DNA of 64,000 nt from Bacteroidota bacterium. GTDB taxonomy: Bacteria > Bacteroidota > Bacteroidia > B-17B0 > Aurantibacillaceae. Each line of letters starts with the position of its first letter. Within the stretch, counting starts at the first letter, position 1. The stretch is taken from assembly GCA_030684395.1 (NCBI GenBank), contig JAUXTT010000040.1:96949-160948 (forward strand). Reading direction: 5' to 3'. The notes below the pieces were generated by a model. It saw nothing but the letters and a program-made list of their open reading frames with translations, searched no databases and was not told the origin of the DNA. A program made the translations under genes and the position numbers. Positions 18,739 to 27,497 of the stretch are shown one piece after another.

Positions 18739-20964
18739 ATGAAGAGCTTAAAGACCTTTCTACTCCTTCTGATCATTCTGTTAAGTGTAAGCCGGTTTTA
18801 TTCTCAAAAGCGGGATTCTCTTTGGTCGGTTTATAAAAACGCGTCTCAGACCGATACAAATCGTTTAAAGGCAATAGACGAAATAGCAACTTACTATAGA
18901 AGTAACAACCCTGATAGTGCTATCATTGTTGCTCAGCAACAATTAAAATTAGCTCAGTCAAGCAAACAAAAGAAATACGAAGCCAAGGCTTATAACACCA
19001 TAGGTCTTTCTTATGCTAATAAGGGGGACTATACTATTGCCCTTCAAAACTATTCTCTTGCCTTGAAGATCAGAAAAGAAATTGGAGACAAAAAAGGCAT
19101 TGCGGGTTCGTATAATAACATGGGAATTGCATACGAGATGCTGGGCAATAATAGGGAAGCAATTAATATGCACATGGCTTCTCTTAAAATAAAAGAAGGA
19201 CTTGGAGATAAAAAAGGAATTGCAAACTCTTACGATAACATCGGCACAGTTTATTACAAGCAGGGGAACAATACTCAGGCTCTTAAAATGCAATTGGAAG
19301 CATTAAAAATAAGAGAGGAAATAAACGATGAGTATGCTATAGCTATCTCTTATAACAATCTTGGCTTGCTAAATTTGCAATTGGAGAATTATGGAGCTGC
19401 AATCAAAAATTTTAATTCGGCTATTCAGATAAATAAAAAAATGAAAGATGATTTTGCTCTTTCAATGAATTACAACAATCTTGGAAATGTGTATGATAAA
19501 CAAATGGATTTATCGGAAGCTCTTAAAATGCATTCATCGGCTCTAAAGCTGAGAGAATCAATGGGAGATAGAAGCGGAGTTGCTTCTTCTTTGCACAATA
19601 TAGGTATTGTGTATGATAAACAACAGAGTTATGCGGACGCGTTTAAGGTGCTAAGTCAGGCTTTAGCGATAAGAGAAGAGATTGAAGACAAACCGGGAGT
19701 GGCTATATCATATGCTGCCCTGAGTACGGTATATAAACATTTAAAACAATTTAAGCAAGCAGAAGAATATGCCTTGAAAGCGTTGAAACTTTCGAAAGAA
19801 GTCGGCTCTGTTGAATACGAAGAAAATGCTAATTATGCCTTAAGTGAAGTTTATTCCCTAACAGGAAAAGACAAAGAAGCACTTAAGTATTTTAAAGCCT
19901 ATATAGTTAATCACGATACACTCATTAACGAAGAAAACACAAAAAAGAATGTACAGGCTCAGATGGAATACGAGTTTAATAAAAAGGAAGTAGCCACTAA
20001 AGCTGAGCAGGAAAAAAAAGATGCGTTGGTTGTTGAAGAAAAACGCAAACAAAGGATCATCACAACTTCTGTTACTATCGGTTTGATTTTAGTTTTATTG
20101 TTGGCGGGAGTTATCTTAAGGAGCCTTCGTCAAAATCAAAAAAAGAACAAAATCATCACTGAACAAAAAGAATTGGTTGAAAGACAAAAGCACATAGTTG
20201 AAGAAAAACATAAAGAAATTACAGATAGTATTAATTATGCGGAAAGAATACAACGCAGTTTTTTGGCTACAAAGGAACTGCTTGATGAGAATCTTAAAAA
20301 TTATTTCATTCTCTTTAAGCCCAAAGATGTAGTGAGTGGAGATTTTTATTGGGCAGAGATGTTAAGTAACGGAAACTTCATTTTAGCCACAGCGGATAGC
20401 ACAGGGCATGGCGTTCCCGGTGCCATTATGAGTTTGTTAAACATTACAAGTTTAGAGAAAGCAATTGAACATTATACTGACCCTGCAGAAATACTTGGCC
20501 ACACACGTCAAACAATTATCAAAAGATTAAAGCGTGATGGTAGTGCAGAGGGAGGAAAAGACGGCATGGATTGTAGTTTGATGACGTTTGATTTTCAAAA
20601 TAAAAAACTTCAAATAGCTGTAGCACATAATCCTGTATGGATAGTTCGTGAAAATGATTTCATAGAGATCAAAGCAGATAAAATGCCCGTTGGTAAACAT
20701 GATAGAGATAAAGAACCATTTACATCACATACAATAGATCTTATTTCAGGTGATGTTATTTATACACTTACAGATGGTTTCCCAGATCAATTCGGAGGGC
20801 CTAAAGGAAAGAAATTTATGAGTAAGAATCTAAAGGAATTACTGGCTAAGAATTCAGTGCTCCCAATGCATGAACAAAAAGAACTGTTGGAAAAGATATT
20901 CAGGGATTGGGTTGCAAATATAGAGCAGGTGGATGATGTTACTTTGATAGGGATAAGGGTATAG
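18739..20964 (+). CDS. TPR-containing SpoIIE/PP2C-type phosphatase
   Basis: A membrane-anchored serine phosphatase of 741 residues. The ATG at 18739 starts a signal anchor (MKSLKTFLLLLIILLSVS). Residues about 30-390 are tandem TPRs (repeated AxSYxNxGxxYxxxGNxxxAL), placed outside the cytoplasm. A transmembrane helix lies near residues 440-460, then a coiled coil, then a SpoIIE domain (524-741) with KPKDVVSGDFYW, ADSTGHGVPGAIMSLLNI, DGMDCS and TDGFPDQFGG, which supply the metal-binding aspartates. The layout suggests that the TPRs sense an external signal and control dephosphorylation inside. A sister gene follows. Confidence 0.88.
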   Translation: MKSLKTFLLLLIILLSVSRFYSQKRDSLWSVYKNASQTDTNRLKAIDEIATYYRSNNPDSAIIVAQQQLKLAQSSKQKKYEAKAYNTIGLSYANKGDYTIALQNYSLALKIRKEIGDKKGIAGSYNNMGIAYEMLGNNREAINMHMASLKIKEGLGDKKGIANSYDNIGTVYYKQGNNTQALKMQLEALKIREEINDEYAIAISYNNLGLLNLQLENYGAAIKNFNSAIQINKKMKDDFALSMNYNNLGNVYDKQMDLSEALKMHSSALKLRESMGDRSGVASSLHNIGIVYDKQQSYADAFKVLSQALAIREEIEDKPGVAISYAALSTVYKHLKQFKQAEEYALKALKLSKEVGSVEYEENANYALSEVYSLTGKDKEALKYFKAYIVNHDTLINEENTKKNVQAQMEYEFNKKEVATKAEQEKKDALVVEEKRKQRIITTSVTIGLILVLLLAGVILRSLRQNQKKNKIITEQKELVERQKHIVEEKHKEITDSINYAERIQRSFLATKELLDENLKNYFILFKPKDVVSGDFYWAEMLSNGNFILATADSTGHGVPGAIMSLLNITSLEKAIEHYTDPAEILGHTRQTIIKRLKRDGSAEGGKDGMDCSLMTFDFQNKKLQIAVAHNPVWIVRENDFIEIKADKMPVGKHDRDKEPFTSHTIDLISGDVIYTLTDGFPDQFGGPKGKKFMSKNLKELLAKNSVLPMHEQKELLEKIFRDWVANIEQVDDVTLIGIRV

Positions 20965-21003
20965 CGGATGTTTTTTGCGGTGTTCCCCCCACTTAAATAT
21001 GTC

Positions 21004-21011
21004 TATATTTG
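21004..21011 (+). promoter_or_regulatory. Promoter -7 box of the second phosphatase
   Basis: TATATTTG, a perfect TAnnTTTG box, 27 bp before the ATG at 21039. It suggests the second phosphatase gene can be transcribed separately from the first. Confidence 0.6.
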
Positions 21012-21038
21012 AAATAAATATCAGCTAATTTTTTCATT

Positions 21039-23201
21039 ATGTTTATAAAGAGAAATGTAAAAAAATGCCTGTCGTTACTTTTCCTGTTTTCAGTAGTACT
21101 GAGTAACCAGTGTTTTTCTACTTCTGTTACGATAAATGGTGTTAATGTTTTAGCCGGGGATGAAGTTAAGGATGCTGTAAAATTAGACCCTTACTGGCGT
21201 TTTTCCATTGGTGATAACACGGATTGGGCAAATCCGGATTTCGATTACAGTAAATGGGATTCGGTGTATATGCCGCTTACTATTGAAGAATTCTTCGAAT
21301 ATAAATTCAAAGGAAACTTATGGCTCAGGAATAAATTTGTTATCACAGAGACGAATCTGAAAAGGAATTATTCCTTCCTTATTAAACAATATGGTGCTTC
21401 TGAAATATACATTGACGGGAAACTTGTACACCAGCTGGGAAAAGTTTCTAATTCGCTTGCCGGAGAAGAGTTCTATAACCCTCAGAATTTTCCTATAAGT
21501 TTTTCTGTGGGTAGTTCAGGTACACATACGATAGCCATTCGATTCTCTAACCACGTTTTTTTGAGTGATGCTATGGATGAATCATACCTGGAGGCGTTCA
21601 ATTTTCAGATCGTAACTGAGGAAAGTGCAGTTCTTGTCAACAAATTAAAGATCTTTAAGGCAAGTATTATGTATGCAGTAGGTTTTGGTTTGTTTTTGGC
21701 GCTGGGAGTGCTGAATTTTGTACTGTTCCTTTTCTACAAACGCGATAAAACTAACCTGCTCTATAGTATTTTCTGTGTGGCCCTTTCAGTCACCTTTATT
21801 TTTCAGGTAATTAGGAGCAATACAGCTGTTGCAGGAACCGAAGTAATGATGGATCGGCTTATTATGCTTTTCTCCTTTACCTCCAACTTCTTTTTGCTGT
21901 CGCTGGTTTTTTCTTTTGTTTACGAAAAAATGCCTAAGCGCCTGTGGGTTGTTTTAGGCCTAAGTTTAATAGGAATTTGTCTTATTATTCCGGAATCTGA
22001 TATTGCCAACACCATTGAGAATTTTGTTAGTATTTATTCCGCAATTGATATAGTGGTAGTAATTTTAGTTACTTATTTCAAACGTTATGATCCTACAAAA
22101 AAGAAGCGCCGTTGGGTATTGATAATTCTGACTTCTTTGGTTTTGATAGCGTGCTTAGGACTGTTTATTCATAAAGCTATTTCCCTTATTGCTTTTCTTA
22201 TTCTGGTTTTTATTGTTGTGCTACCGGTAGCAGGATTCATATTTGTAGTTCCGGTATATATGGCAGTTAGGCACGCAAGGAGTTTCGCAGTCACCAATAA
22301 AAGTCTGGAAGAACAATTGGAGCAGGTGAAAGAACTTTCTGCAAAAACTATTGAACAGGAACAGGAAAAAAAGAGGATGCTGGAAACTCAAAACGAAATG
22401 CTCGAAGAACAAGTGCAGGAAAGAACTTCCGAATTAGCTGAGAAAAATCTGGAAATAACTGATAGTATAAATTACGCCCGTCGTATTCAAAGAGCAATTC
22501 TTACTAGCAAAGAAGAAATAAATGAAAGCCTGAAACAATGCTTCGTGTTATTTAAACCTAAAGATATTGTAAGTGGTGATTTTTATTTTTATGCGAAAAA
22601 AGAAAACACAGTTATGATAGCAGCTGCTGATTGTACTGGTCATGGTGTTCCGGGAGCATTAATGAGTATGATAGGTTGTGAAAAATTAATAGGAGCAGTG
22701 TCGGAAAGTACGGAGCCATCTGTAATTTTGAATACGCTGAACAGAGGTATAAAATCTTCCCTGAGACAATCCGATAAAGAAGAGTCTACCAGGGATGGGA
22801 TGGACATTGCTTTTACTTCTATCAATTTGGAAACAAACTTTGTTCAGTACGCAGGGGCAAACCGACCCATATGGATCATCAGAAACGGAACAAAGGAAGT
22901 AGAAGAAATAAAAGCGACGAAAAAAGCTATAGGTGGTTTCACTTCAGATGACCAACATTTTGACCAACATACAATACAGTTTAATACCGGCGATACTTTT
23001 TATTTATTTTCGGATGGATATGCCGATCAGTTTGGAAGCAACGGTAAGAAATTAATGACCAAAAAGTTCAGAGAGATCCTTCTTGAAATTCAAAACCTGC
23101 CTATGGATTTGCAGGAAAAACATCTGGATGATTTTATTGAAAGCTGGAAAAAAGAGGTTGAACAGGTAGATGATATTTTGGTGATAGGAGTGAGGGTGTA
23201 G
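21039..23201 (+). CDS. 7TM sensor with SpoIIE/PP2C-type phosphatase
   Basis: A 720-residue sensor phosphatase. A signal peptide (to about residue 28) is followed by an extracellular jelly-roll-like domain (DPYWRFSIGDNTDWANPDFD, and GASEIYIDGKLVHQLG), as in 7TMR-DISM receptors. About seven hydrophobic segments run from residue 208 to 410, then a coiled coil (425-470), then SpoIIE (505-720) with KPKDIVSGDFYFYA, AADCTGHGVPGALMSM, DGMDIAFTS and SDGYADQFG. The C-terminus EQVDDILVIGVRV nearly repeats that of the preceding protein, showing common origin of the catalytic part. Likely role: transducing an envelope or sugar signal to an anti-sigma-antagonist type switch; the target is unknown. Confidence 0.85.
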   Translation: MFIKRNVKKCLSLLFLFSVVLSNQCFSTSVTINGVNVLAGDEVKDAVKLDPYWRFSIGDNTDWANPDFDYSKWDSVYMPLTIEEFFEYKFKGNLWLRNKFVITETNLKRNYSFLIKQYGASEIYIDGKLVHQLGKVSNSLAGEEFYNPQNFPISFSVGSSGTHTIAIRFSNHVFLSDAMDESYLEAFNFQIVTEESAVLVNKLKIFKASIMYAVGFGLFLALGVLNFVLFLFYKRDKTNLLYSIFCVALSVTFIFQVIRSNTAVAGTEVMMDRLIMLFSFTSNFFLLSLVFSFVYEKMPKRLWVVLGLSLIGICLIIPESDIANTIENFVSIYSAIDIVVVILVTYFKRYDPTKKKRRWVLIILTSLVLIACLGLFIHKAISLIAFLILVFIVVLPVAGFIFVVPVYMAVRHARSFAVTNKSLEEQLEQVKELSAKTIEQEQEKKRMLETQNEMLEEQVQERTSELAEKNLEITDSINYARRIQRAILTSKEEINESLKQCFVLFKPKDIVSGDFYFYAKKENTVMIAAADCTGHGVPGALMSMIGCEKLIGAVSESTEPSVILNTLNRGIKSSLRQSDKEESTRDGMDIAFTSINLETNFVQYAGANRPIWIIRNGTKEVEEIKATKKAIGGFTSDDQHFDQHTIQFNTGDTFYLFSDGYADQFGSNGKKLMTKKFREILLEIQNLPMDLQEKHLDDFIESWKKEVEQVDDILVIGVRV

Positions 23202-23311
23202 ATATAAATGATCAGGCGGATTAAATCAATGACAAATATCATGTGATTTCTTGATTTAATAGACTACCTTTCGTAAAACGCACCATTACCTTTAATTCAA
23301 AATTAAACACC

Positions 23312-23647
23312 ATGGAAACAAATAACAAAATCAGCGATGCCTTTATAAAAGGGCTAAAGGAAATTACCGCGGAAATAGAAGATCTGCAAGTTCAAAAAAC
23401 ACTGGGGAAAATGGAGGCTGAAGATAAATTAAAAGAGGCCAAGGAAAAGGCTAAAAAACTTATTGATAAAGCCCACAATGAGTATTATACCGAAAAAAGT
23501 GAGTTTAGCAATCTGAGATCTAAACTGGAACATTTGAAGGTGCAGTTCGCATTAGGTAAAGCAGAAACTAAAGAAATTATTGAGGAGCAAAAGAAAAACA
23601 TCATGCATGCCATTCATGATGTGGAGAACCTCATCAAGAATCATTAA
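23312..23647 (+). CDS. Small coiled-coil protein with an internal duplication
   Basis: A 111-residue soluble, highly charged helical protein without signal peptide. It contains two related blocks: IEDLQVQKTLGKMEAEDKL and LEHLKVQFALGKAETKEII, so it probably arose by duplication of a helical unit of about 50 residues. I know no function for it. It has a possible promoter (TACCTTTC, 23263) and a strong terminator, so it is a single-gene unit. No catalytic motif is seen. Confidence 0.6.
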   Translation: METNNKISDAFIKGLKEITAEIEDLQVQKTLGKMEAEDKLKEAKEKAKKLIDKAHNEYYTEKSEFSNLRSKLEHLKVQFALGKAETKEIIEEQKKNIMHAIHDVENLIKNH

Positions 23648-23652
23648 ACTTA

Positions 23653-23693
23653 ACAACAAAAAAGGAGATTATAAGAATCTCCTTTTTTGTTGT
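23653..23693 (+). terminator. Bidirectional terminator
   Basis: A perfect 18-bp stem with a 5-base ATAAG loop; the A-rich and T-rich stem ends give a U-tract in either direction. It sits between the convergent coiled-coil and MORN genes and can serve both. Confidence 0.88.
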
Positions 23694-23714
23694 CTATTAT
23701 AAGCTATTGTTGAA

Positions 23715-24176
23715 TTACATTTTCTCGTAATTGGCTGAAGCTATAACTGTTCCGTTTTCGTCCCAATTATACCAGGTAGAACTTTTTTCTCCATGTACAT
23801 AACTTAACTCGAAGCGTTTATTTCCATTTTCATCCCAAATAGTCCATTTGCCATGCTTTTGACCGTTGAAGTATTCTCCTTCACCAATTTTGCACCCATT
23901 CTCATCCAAACGATCCCACTTACCATTACGTTGACCTTCAACAAAACTACCTGTTTCCATAATTTGTCCTGATTCATAAAAATAAACAGCATTGCCTTGT
24001 AATTTACCGTCAACCACACTTAAAATAGATTGCTTAATGCCTTTTGAATTGGTAAGCGTTATTGCTCCGGTATAAGTCTTCCCTTTTTTACAATACAAAC
24101 CATTTTCTATTGTTACATTCTGCGCAAAAATTCCTGTAGTAAGGAATACAATTGCTAAAGTTAAAAGGGCTTTCAT
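23715..24176 (-). CDS. Exported MORN-variant repeat protein
   Basis: A 153-residue exported protein. MKALLTLAIVFLTTGIFAQ is a signal peptide. About four repeats follow of the form ExGxxxGxWxxWDENGxxxxExxY (for example GQKHGKWTIWDENGNK), the MORN-like/YwqK-type repeat common in Bacteroidota. These repeats are structural; despite the YwqK-family label of antitoxin used in databases, nothing here suggests a toxin partner. It stands alone between the terminator and a promoterless-looking gap. Confidence 0.75.
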   Translation of the reverse strand: MKALLTLAIVFLTTGIFAQNVTIENGLYCKKGKTYTGAITLTNSKGIKQSILSVVDGKLQGNAVYFYESGQIMETGSFVEGQRNGKWDRLDENGCKIGEGEYFNGQKHGKWTIWDENGNKRFELSYVHGEKSSTWYNWDENGTVIASANYEKM

Positions 24177-24394
24177 ATGGCTGACGTTTATTATTGCTTA
24201 ATTATTATTTTTATTTGTAGCAATGCTACTTCGTGGTGATTTTAACTGTCATATGGCTTTTTCCATGCATCATTTCTGCTTAAACGCTTTTGAACATGGT
24301 TAGGTCATATACTTGATTTTTTAGTTCCTGATCAAATATACGAGCAGATTTAATGATTTGTTTCTTTAAAATATACTTAATGTTAACATTAAAT

Positions 24395-24862
24395 TTACTT
24401 TAAAGGTTGCCCTGATTTTTCGAAAGCCTCAATTCTTTCTCTCCATTCCTGAGGAATTTCAATGGTAGATTGAGTTTCATAATTAAAACAAACAATGGTG
24501 AAAGTTGCAAAAGCAGCAATTTCTTCTTTACCCCTGAGTTCTGAGTTTATCGAAGGATCGAAGGATTCTTTTACCAATACATCGCTTATTTCAAAACTTT
24601 TGTTTCCGAGTTTACTTACGGAAGAATAGATGACCAATTTATCGTGTTGAAAAACGGGCGTTTTATAATCTACAATGCTTTTTGCGAGTATCATTCCGGT
24701 TTTGTTCCAATCAACCCGTTCACCCACCACTTCATCAAAATAAGCAACACGGGCGGTTTCAAAATAAGAAAGATAAACGGCATTGTTAACATGCCCGAGT
24801 TTGTCAATATCTACAAATCTTACCTGTATAGGGAATTTGTGTTTAAAGTTCGAATAATCCAT
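24395..24862 (-). CDS. Acyl-CoA thioesterase, hotdog fold (4HBT family)
   Basis: A 155-residue cytosolic hotdog-fold thioesterase that would hydrolyse an acyl-CoA. I choose the ATG at 24862, giving MDYSNFKHKFPIQVRFVDID; the frame is open 22 codons further upstream, but those residues do not look like the family. The 4HBT motif is DIDKLGHVNNAVYLSYFETA, with the aspartate and the HVNN segment expected at the active site. A minus-strand TAACTTTG box (24866-24873) lies so close to this ATG that it would imply a near-leaderless message. The substrate is unknown. Confidence 0.85.
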   Translation of the reverse strand: MDYSNFKHKFPIQVRFVDIDKLGHVNNAVYLSYFETARVAYFDEVVGERVDWNKTGMILAKSIVDYKTPVFQHDKLVIYSSVSKLGNKSFEISDVLVKESFDPSINSELRGKEEIAAFATFTIVCFNYETQSTIEIPQEWRERIEAFEKSGQPLK

Positions 24863-24917
24863 AGGCAAAGTTAGATGTAAATATTGTGAAAAACGTAAGT
24901 ATGGCTTTAAAATGTAG

Positions 24918-24925
24918 TATCTTTG
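24918..24925 (+). promoter_or_regulatory. Candidate tmRNA promoter
   Basis: TATCTTTG fits the TAnnTTTG -7 box on the strand of the tmRNA and lies about 100 bp before its mature 5' end. A precursor from here would need RNase P trimming, as is usual for tmRNA. Confidence 0.45.
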
Positions 24926-25001
24926 CACCTAGTTCTTTGAGACTTACTGAATAATTAAAGATGGAGCAATTCAATTCTTCATTTTTAATTCTTCATTCTC
25001 A

Positions 25002-25019
25002 TCCCGATAGCTATTGGGA
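25002..25019. repeat. 18-bp palindrome before ssrA
   Basis: TCCCGATAGCTATTGGGA is a near-perfect palindrome (one central mismatched pair around ATAGCTAT). Similar CCCGATAGCTATCGGG palindromes occur as dispersed repeats in Bacteroidota as I recall; here it sits just before the tmRNA, preceded by a partial repeat of AATTCTTCATT. Confidence 0.5.
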
Positions 25020-25027
25020 AAAAAATT

Positions 25028-25392
25028 GGGCCCGCCCGGTTTTGACAGCGAGAGCAGTAGGAGTGTAAGCATGTAGTGTATTGGGAACGGAGCACTTTAA
25101 ATCTAAATCTCAAAATTTTATCTGGCGAAGAGAATTCTTACGCTATGGCTGCTTAATCTAAGATTAACCAACCTTTGCAACCCCTGTAGCGTCTTTGCTT
25201 AGCGACAGGAATTTTGCATCATAAATTAGCAAATTGTTTCAGTGATGATGTTACCTGAAACAATATCAGCATCTAAGCTTAGTTTTGGTTTAAATGTATG
25301 CCTGGACTAAGCCGACAATCAAATACATTTTAAACATGTAGAAAGCATTTTTATTCCTTGTTTGGACGAGAGTTCGAATCTCTCCGGGTCCA
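25028..25392 (+). ncRNA. ssrA: Transfer-messenger RNA (tmRNA)
   Basis: tmRNA rescues stalled ribosomes and tags the unfinished protein. The 5' GGGCCCG pairs with 3' CGGGTCC (one G-U) to form the acceptor stem, and the T-arm is GAGAG-TTCGAAT-CTCTC. The discriminator is A; CCA is not encoded. The resume frame begins at GGC 25124 and encodes GEENSYAMAA then TAA (25154), so the tag would be A-GEENSYAMAA. This is close to tags known in Cytophaga-like Bacteroidota. The D-arm-like GGTTTTGACAGCG follows the 5' stem. A serine recombinase gene runs into its 3' end from the other strand. Confidence 0.95.
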
Positions 25393-26914
25393 CTTGGAGG
25401 GAAGAGTTGCAAAATTTGCGACTCTTCCCTTTTTTGTTTCCTTCAAAACCCGCGTCATATCTATTGATTAGGGTAATCACATCAAGCATTTTAGTAGTTC
25501 GATATCCTGATTTTTCAAAAATCAGTTTTTCAGGGTACAAGGAGGTTATTATTCTCTGTTTTGCTACTGTATCCCTTGTCTTATAGCATGTTTCAAGCTC
25601 TTTGATGACATCCATTGCATCATCAACCAAACCACCATAATTCTCTAAAGCATTTCTTAATTTTGATTCATCACTAATCAATCTCTCTAAAGTTTTTTCG
25701 ATCTCTGACTTCATGCCTTTATAATCTTCGGAAGTAATTTCGCCATCCAAAACCATTTCCTTAGCATTTTTAAGACGCAACTCTTGCTTGCTAATATCCT
25801 TTTGAATTTTCTCAATGTCCGTTCTAACAGAGGTATTTCTATTTCTCAAACTACTTTTCAAAAGAACACCAAACAAATCTATCGTTTGTTCATTTGTGGT
25901 CAGCTTGCTGATTAGTTTTTCAAATTCTCCGTTTATCAGACTTGCTTTATATCTTTCCTTGCAGCCTTTATTACAATGATAATAATAGAACAGAGTTTTC
26001 ATCTTGCCTCTGGAGGAAGACGCGGTTAGAGTTCTCCCACATTGGGAACAAGTTAAGTAACCGCGCAATGGAAATTCGTCCCTGATCGTTTGAAATTTAT
26101 TCGGCATTTTCTTTTTTCTGCCTTCTAATATATCCTGAACAGCGAAGAATGTTTCGTTATCAATTATTGCTTCGTGTACTCCGTTCACCCAATGTTCTGC
26201 CTCATCTTTATAGCCTGGAACTAATACTTTGCCGGTGTACCCTTTGTTTCTTGAAAGCATCCAAAAAGAACTCCTATTACATTTTAAACCTTCTTTCAGT
26301 AGCTTTAATCTTAATTCTTCAATATTATAAAGTCCTGTTGCAAATTCTTTAAAGGCGCGTTTTACCAGCTCTTCTTGCTCTCCACCTTCAGGAACCATTA
26401 TTGGTCTGTTGTTAGCATCGCGTGCGTTTCTATAACCTCTAAGCCGCGCACCTAACCAACGACCTTCTTTCTTACCTCTACGAATGCCATGAAGAATGTT
26501 TAATGCTCTGCGATCATTATCTACTTCTGGCGCGGCAAGGTAAATAGCGAGCATGATCTTACTTTCCGGTATTTCAAAATCCAATGGTTGTTCTATGGCC
26601 TGAGCTTCAACACCCATTTTTTTAAGATCACGAATCGTTATGTATGCTTCAGCTACGTTGCGTGAAAAGCGATCCCATTTAATGAAATAGATATTGTCAA
26701 CGTAACCGCGATTCTTTTTAATGAACTTCATTATTTTAATCCATTCAGGGCGATCAAAAGTTTTACCACTTTTATCGTCATGATAGAAACCGACCATTTC
26801 AATATCATTGTTTTCACAATGCTTTAGCAGCTTTACCTTCTGGTCTAACGGACTATAACCATTGTTTTGTTCATCAGTTGAAACACGCGTATATATAATT
26901 GCTCTTTTTTTCAT
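25319..26914 (-). CDS. Large serine recombinase (island integrase)
   Basis: A site-specific serine recombinase of 531 residues, the likely integrase of the island. The N-terminal catalytic domain reads RAIIYTRVSTDEQ with the nucleophile Ser12, and FIKWDRFSRNVAEAY. A recombinase domain follows, then a zinc ribbon near residues 288-322 (CSQCGRTL ... HCNKGC) and a long coiled coil. The last 24 residues, from VDPERFELSS on, are read from the antisense of the tmRNA, so they are a product of integration; in the circular form the frame would continue as VDFTDQISN and end at KKYLSD. Its ATG overlaps the small upstream gene by four bases. Confidence 0.88.
   Translation of the reverse strand: MKKRAIIYTRVSTDEQNNGYSPLDQKVKLLKHCENNDIEMVGFYHDDKSGKTFDRPEWIKIMKFIKKNRGYVDNIYFIKWDRFSRNVAEAYITIRDLKKMGVEAQAIEQPLDFEIPESKIMLAIYLAAPEVDNDRRALNILHGIRRGKKEGRWLGARLRGYRNARDANNRPIMVPEGGEQEELVKRAFKEFATGLYNIEELRLKLLKEGLKCNRSSFWMLSRNKGYTGKVLVPGYKDEAEHWVNGVHEAIIDNETFFAVQDILEGRKKKMPNKFQTIRDEFPLRGYLTCSQCGRTLTASSSRGKMKTLFYYYHCNKGCKERYKASLINGEFEKLISKLTTNEQTIDLFGVLLKSSLRNRNTSVRTDIEKIQKDISKQELRLKNAKEMVLDGEITSEDYKGMKSEIEKTLERLISDESKLRNALENYGGLVDDAMDVIKELETCYKTRDTVAKQRIITSLYPEKLIFEKSGYRTTKMLDVITLINRYDAGFEGNKKGKSRKFCNSSLQVDPERFELSSKQGIKMLSTCLKCI
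25388..25395 (+). other. Left attachment core (attL) in ssrA
   Basis: GTCCACTT spans the last bases of the tmRNA acceptor strand, the discriminator and three bases beyond. The same eight bases recur at 35492, each time followed by a G-A-rich GGGAAG stem and each time inside a serine recombinase reading frame in the same phase. This is the likely crossover region of the island. Confidence 0.7.
25398..25435 (+). terminator. Terminator of ssrA
   Basis: AGGGAAGAGT pairs with ACTCTTCCCT, extended inside by TGCAAA and TTTGCG, followed by TTTTT. The hairpin belongs to island DNA, so the present tmRNA terminator is supplied by the mobile element. A related hairpin stands at the right core. Confidence 0.8.
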
Positions 26915-27111
26915 GCTGCTTGTTTGTATGTTATCTCTTTTAATTGTTTGCTTTCTTCTCTTTCGTTTGCATCTAAGATGATTTCAATTATGTGGTATAA
27001 CCACTCTCTGATTTCTAATACTTCTTCATCAGTGTAATGAACTCCTCTTGTGTTTAGTATCTTTCTGCACTCAGCCAGCGACACTTTTTTATTTTCTGTG
27101 TCTAAACTCAT
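26911..27111 (-). CDS. Small protein coupled to the recombinase
   Basis: A 66-residue protein starting MSLDTENKKVSLAECRKILN, with EVLEIREWLYHIIEIILDAN. Its stop overlaps the recombinase start (ATGA), so the two are translationally coupled. It has no clear DNA-binding motif. Small genes of this kind in front of serine recombinases may be accessory or directionality factors, but that is inference from position only. Confidence 0.6.
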   Translation of the reverse strand: MSLDTENKKVSLAECRKILNTRGVHYTDEEVLEIREWLYHIIEIILDANEREESKQLKEITYKQAA

Positions 27112-27184
27112 GGCCGGATCGTTGAAGGATTAATGACTAAAAAGAACGAATTGAACCCGCAATTGGAAACACCTGAATACAATA

Positions 27185-27205
27185 CAAATATATTGATTAT
27201 CAATA
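27185..27205 (-). promoter_or_regulatory. Promoter and operator of the recombinase unit
   Basis: On the minus strand TATATTTG (27185-27192) is a perfect -7 box, with TTG about 18 bases further upstream as a -33 candidate. TATTGAT-T-ATCAATA (27191-27205), a perfect 7-bp inverted repeat, lies between the two boxes and is placed to act as an operator. The leader to the 66-residue gene would be about 65 bases. Confidence 0.6.
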
Positions 27206-27497
27206 AGTTACAATTAAAAAAGATTAAATTCTTATTAACTCTTAATTGACAAGGAGTTAGGACTTGTTCCAGTAAAAGATGGAAGTGTTTAAAAAGTTCG
27301 CGCATCATTTGTGTGATTTTGGTGTAAAGTTGCGCCCCCTTTATTTAGTGTTGTCCGGATTTTTCACACATACGATCTCATATTAAGTCTTATTCATTTT
27401 CCTTTACTTTCATTAACGATTTAATTAAAAACAGCGAAACAAATATTGTTGCCGTTACTTTCTGAATACCGGAACACTTGCAGGCATTTAAGTACAA

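Noticed and set aside
24177..24394. Short hydrophobic frames between the MORN and thioesterase genes
   Set aside because: They have no start context, and the stretch is AT-rich without recognisable features.
23202..25027. Search for tRNA genes near ssrA and elsewhere
   Set aside because: Apart from the tmRNA T-arm I found no cloverleaf-like sequence with the GGTTCGAxTCC pattern in the window.
25319..25390. The peptide VDPERFELSS as a real protein domain of the recombinase
   Set aside because: It is the antisense of the tmRNA T-arm and acceptor; the same peptide appears in many false frames opposite tRNA-like genes.
27108..27308. Minus-strand 66-residue frame upstream of the small recombinase partner
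   Set aside because: It covers the promoter and operator of the recombinase unit, is hydrophobic without a pattern, and resembles no family.
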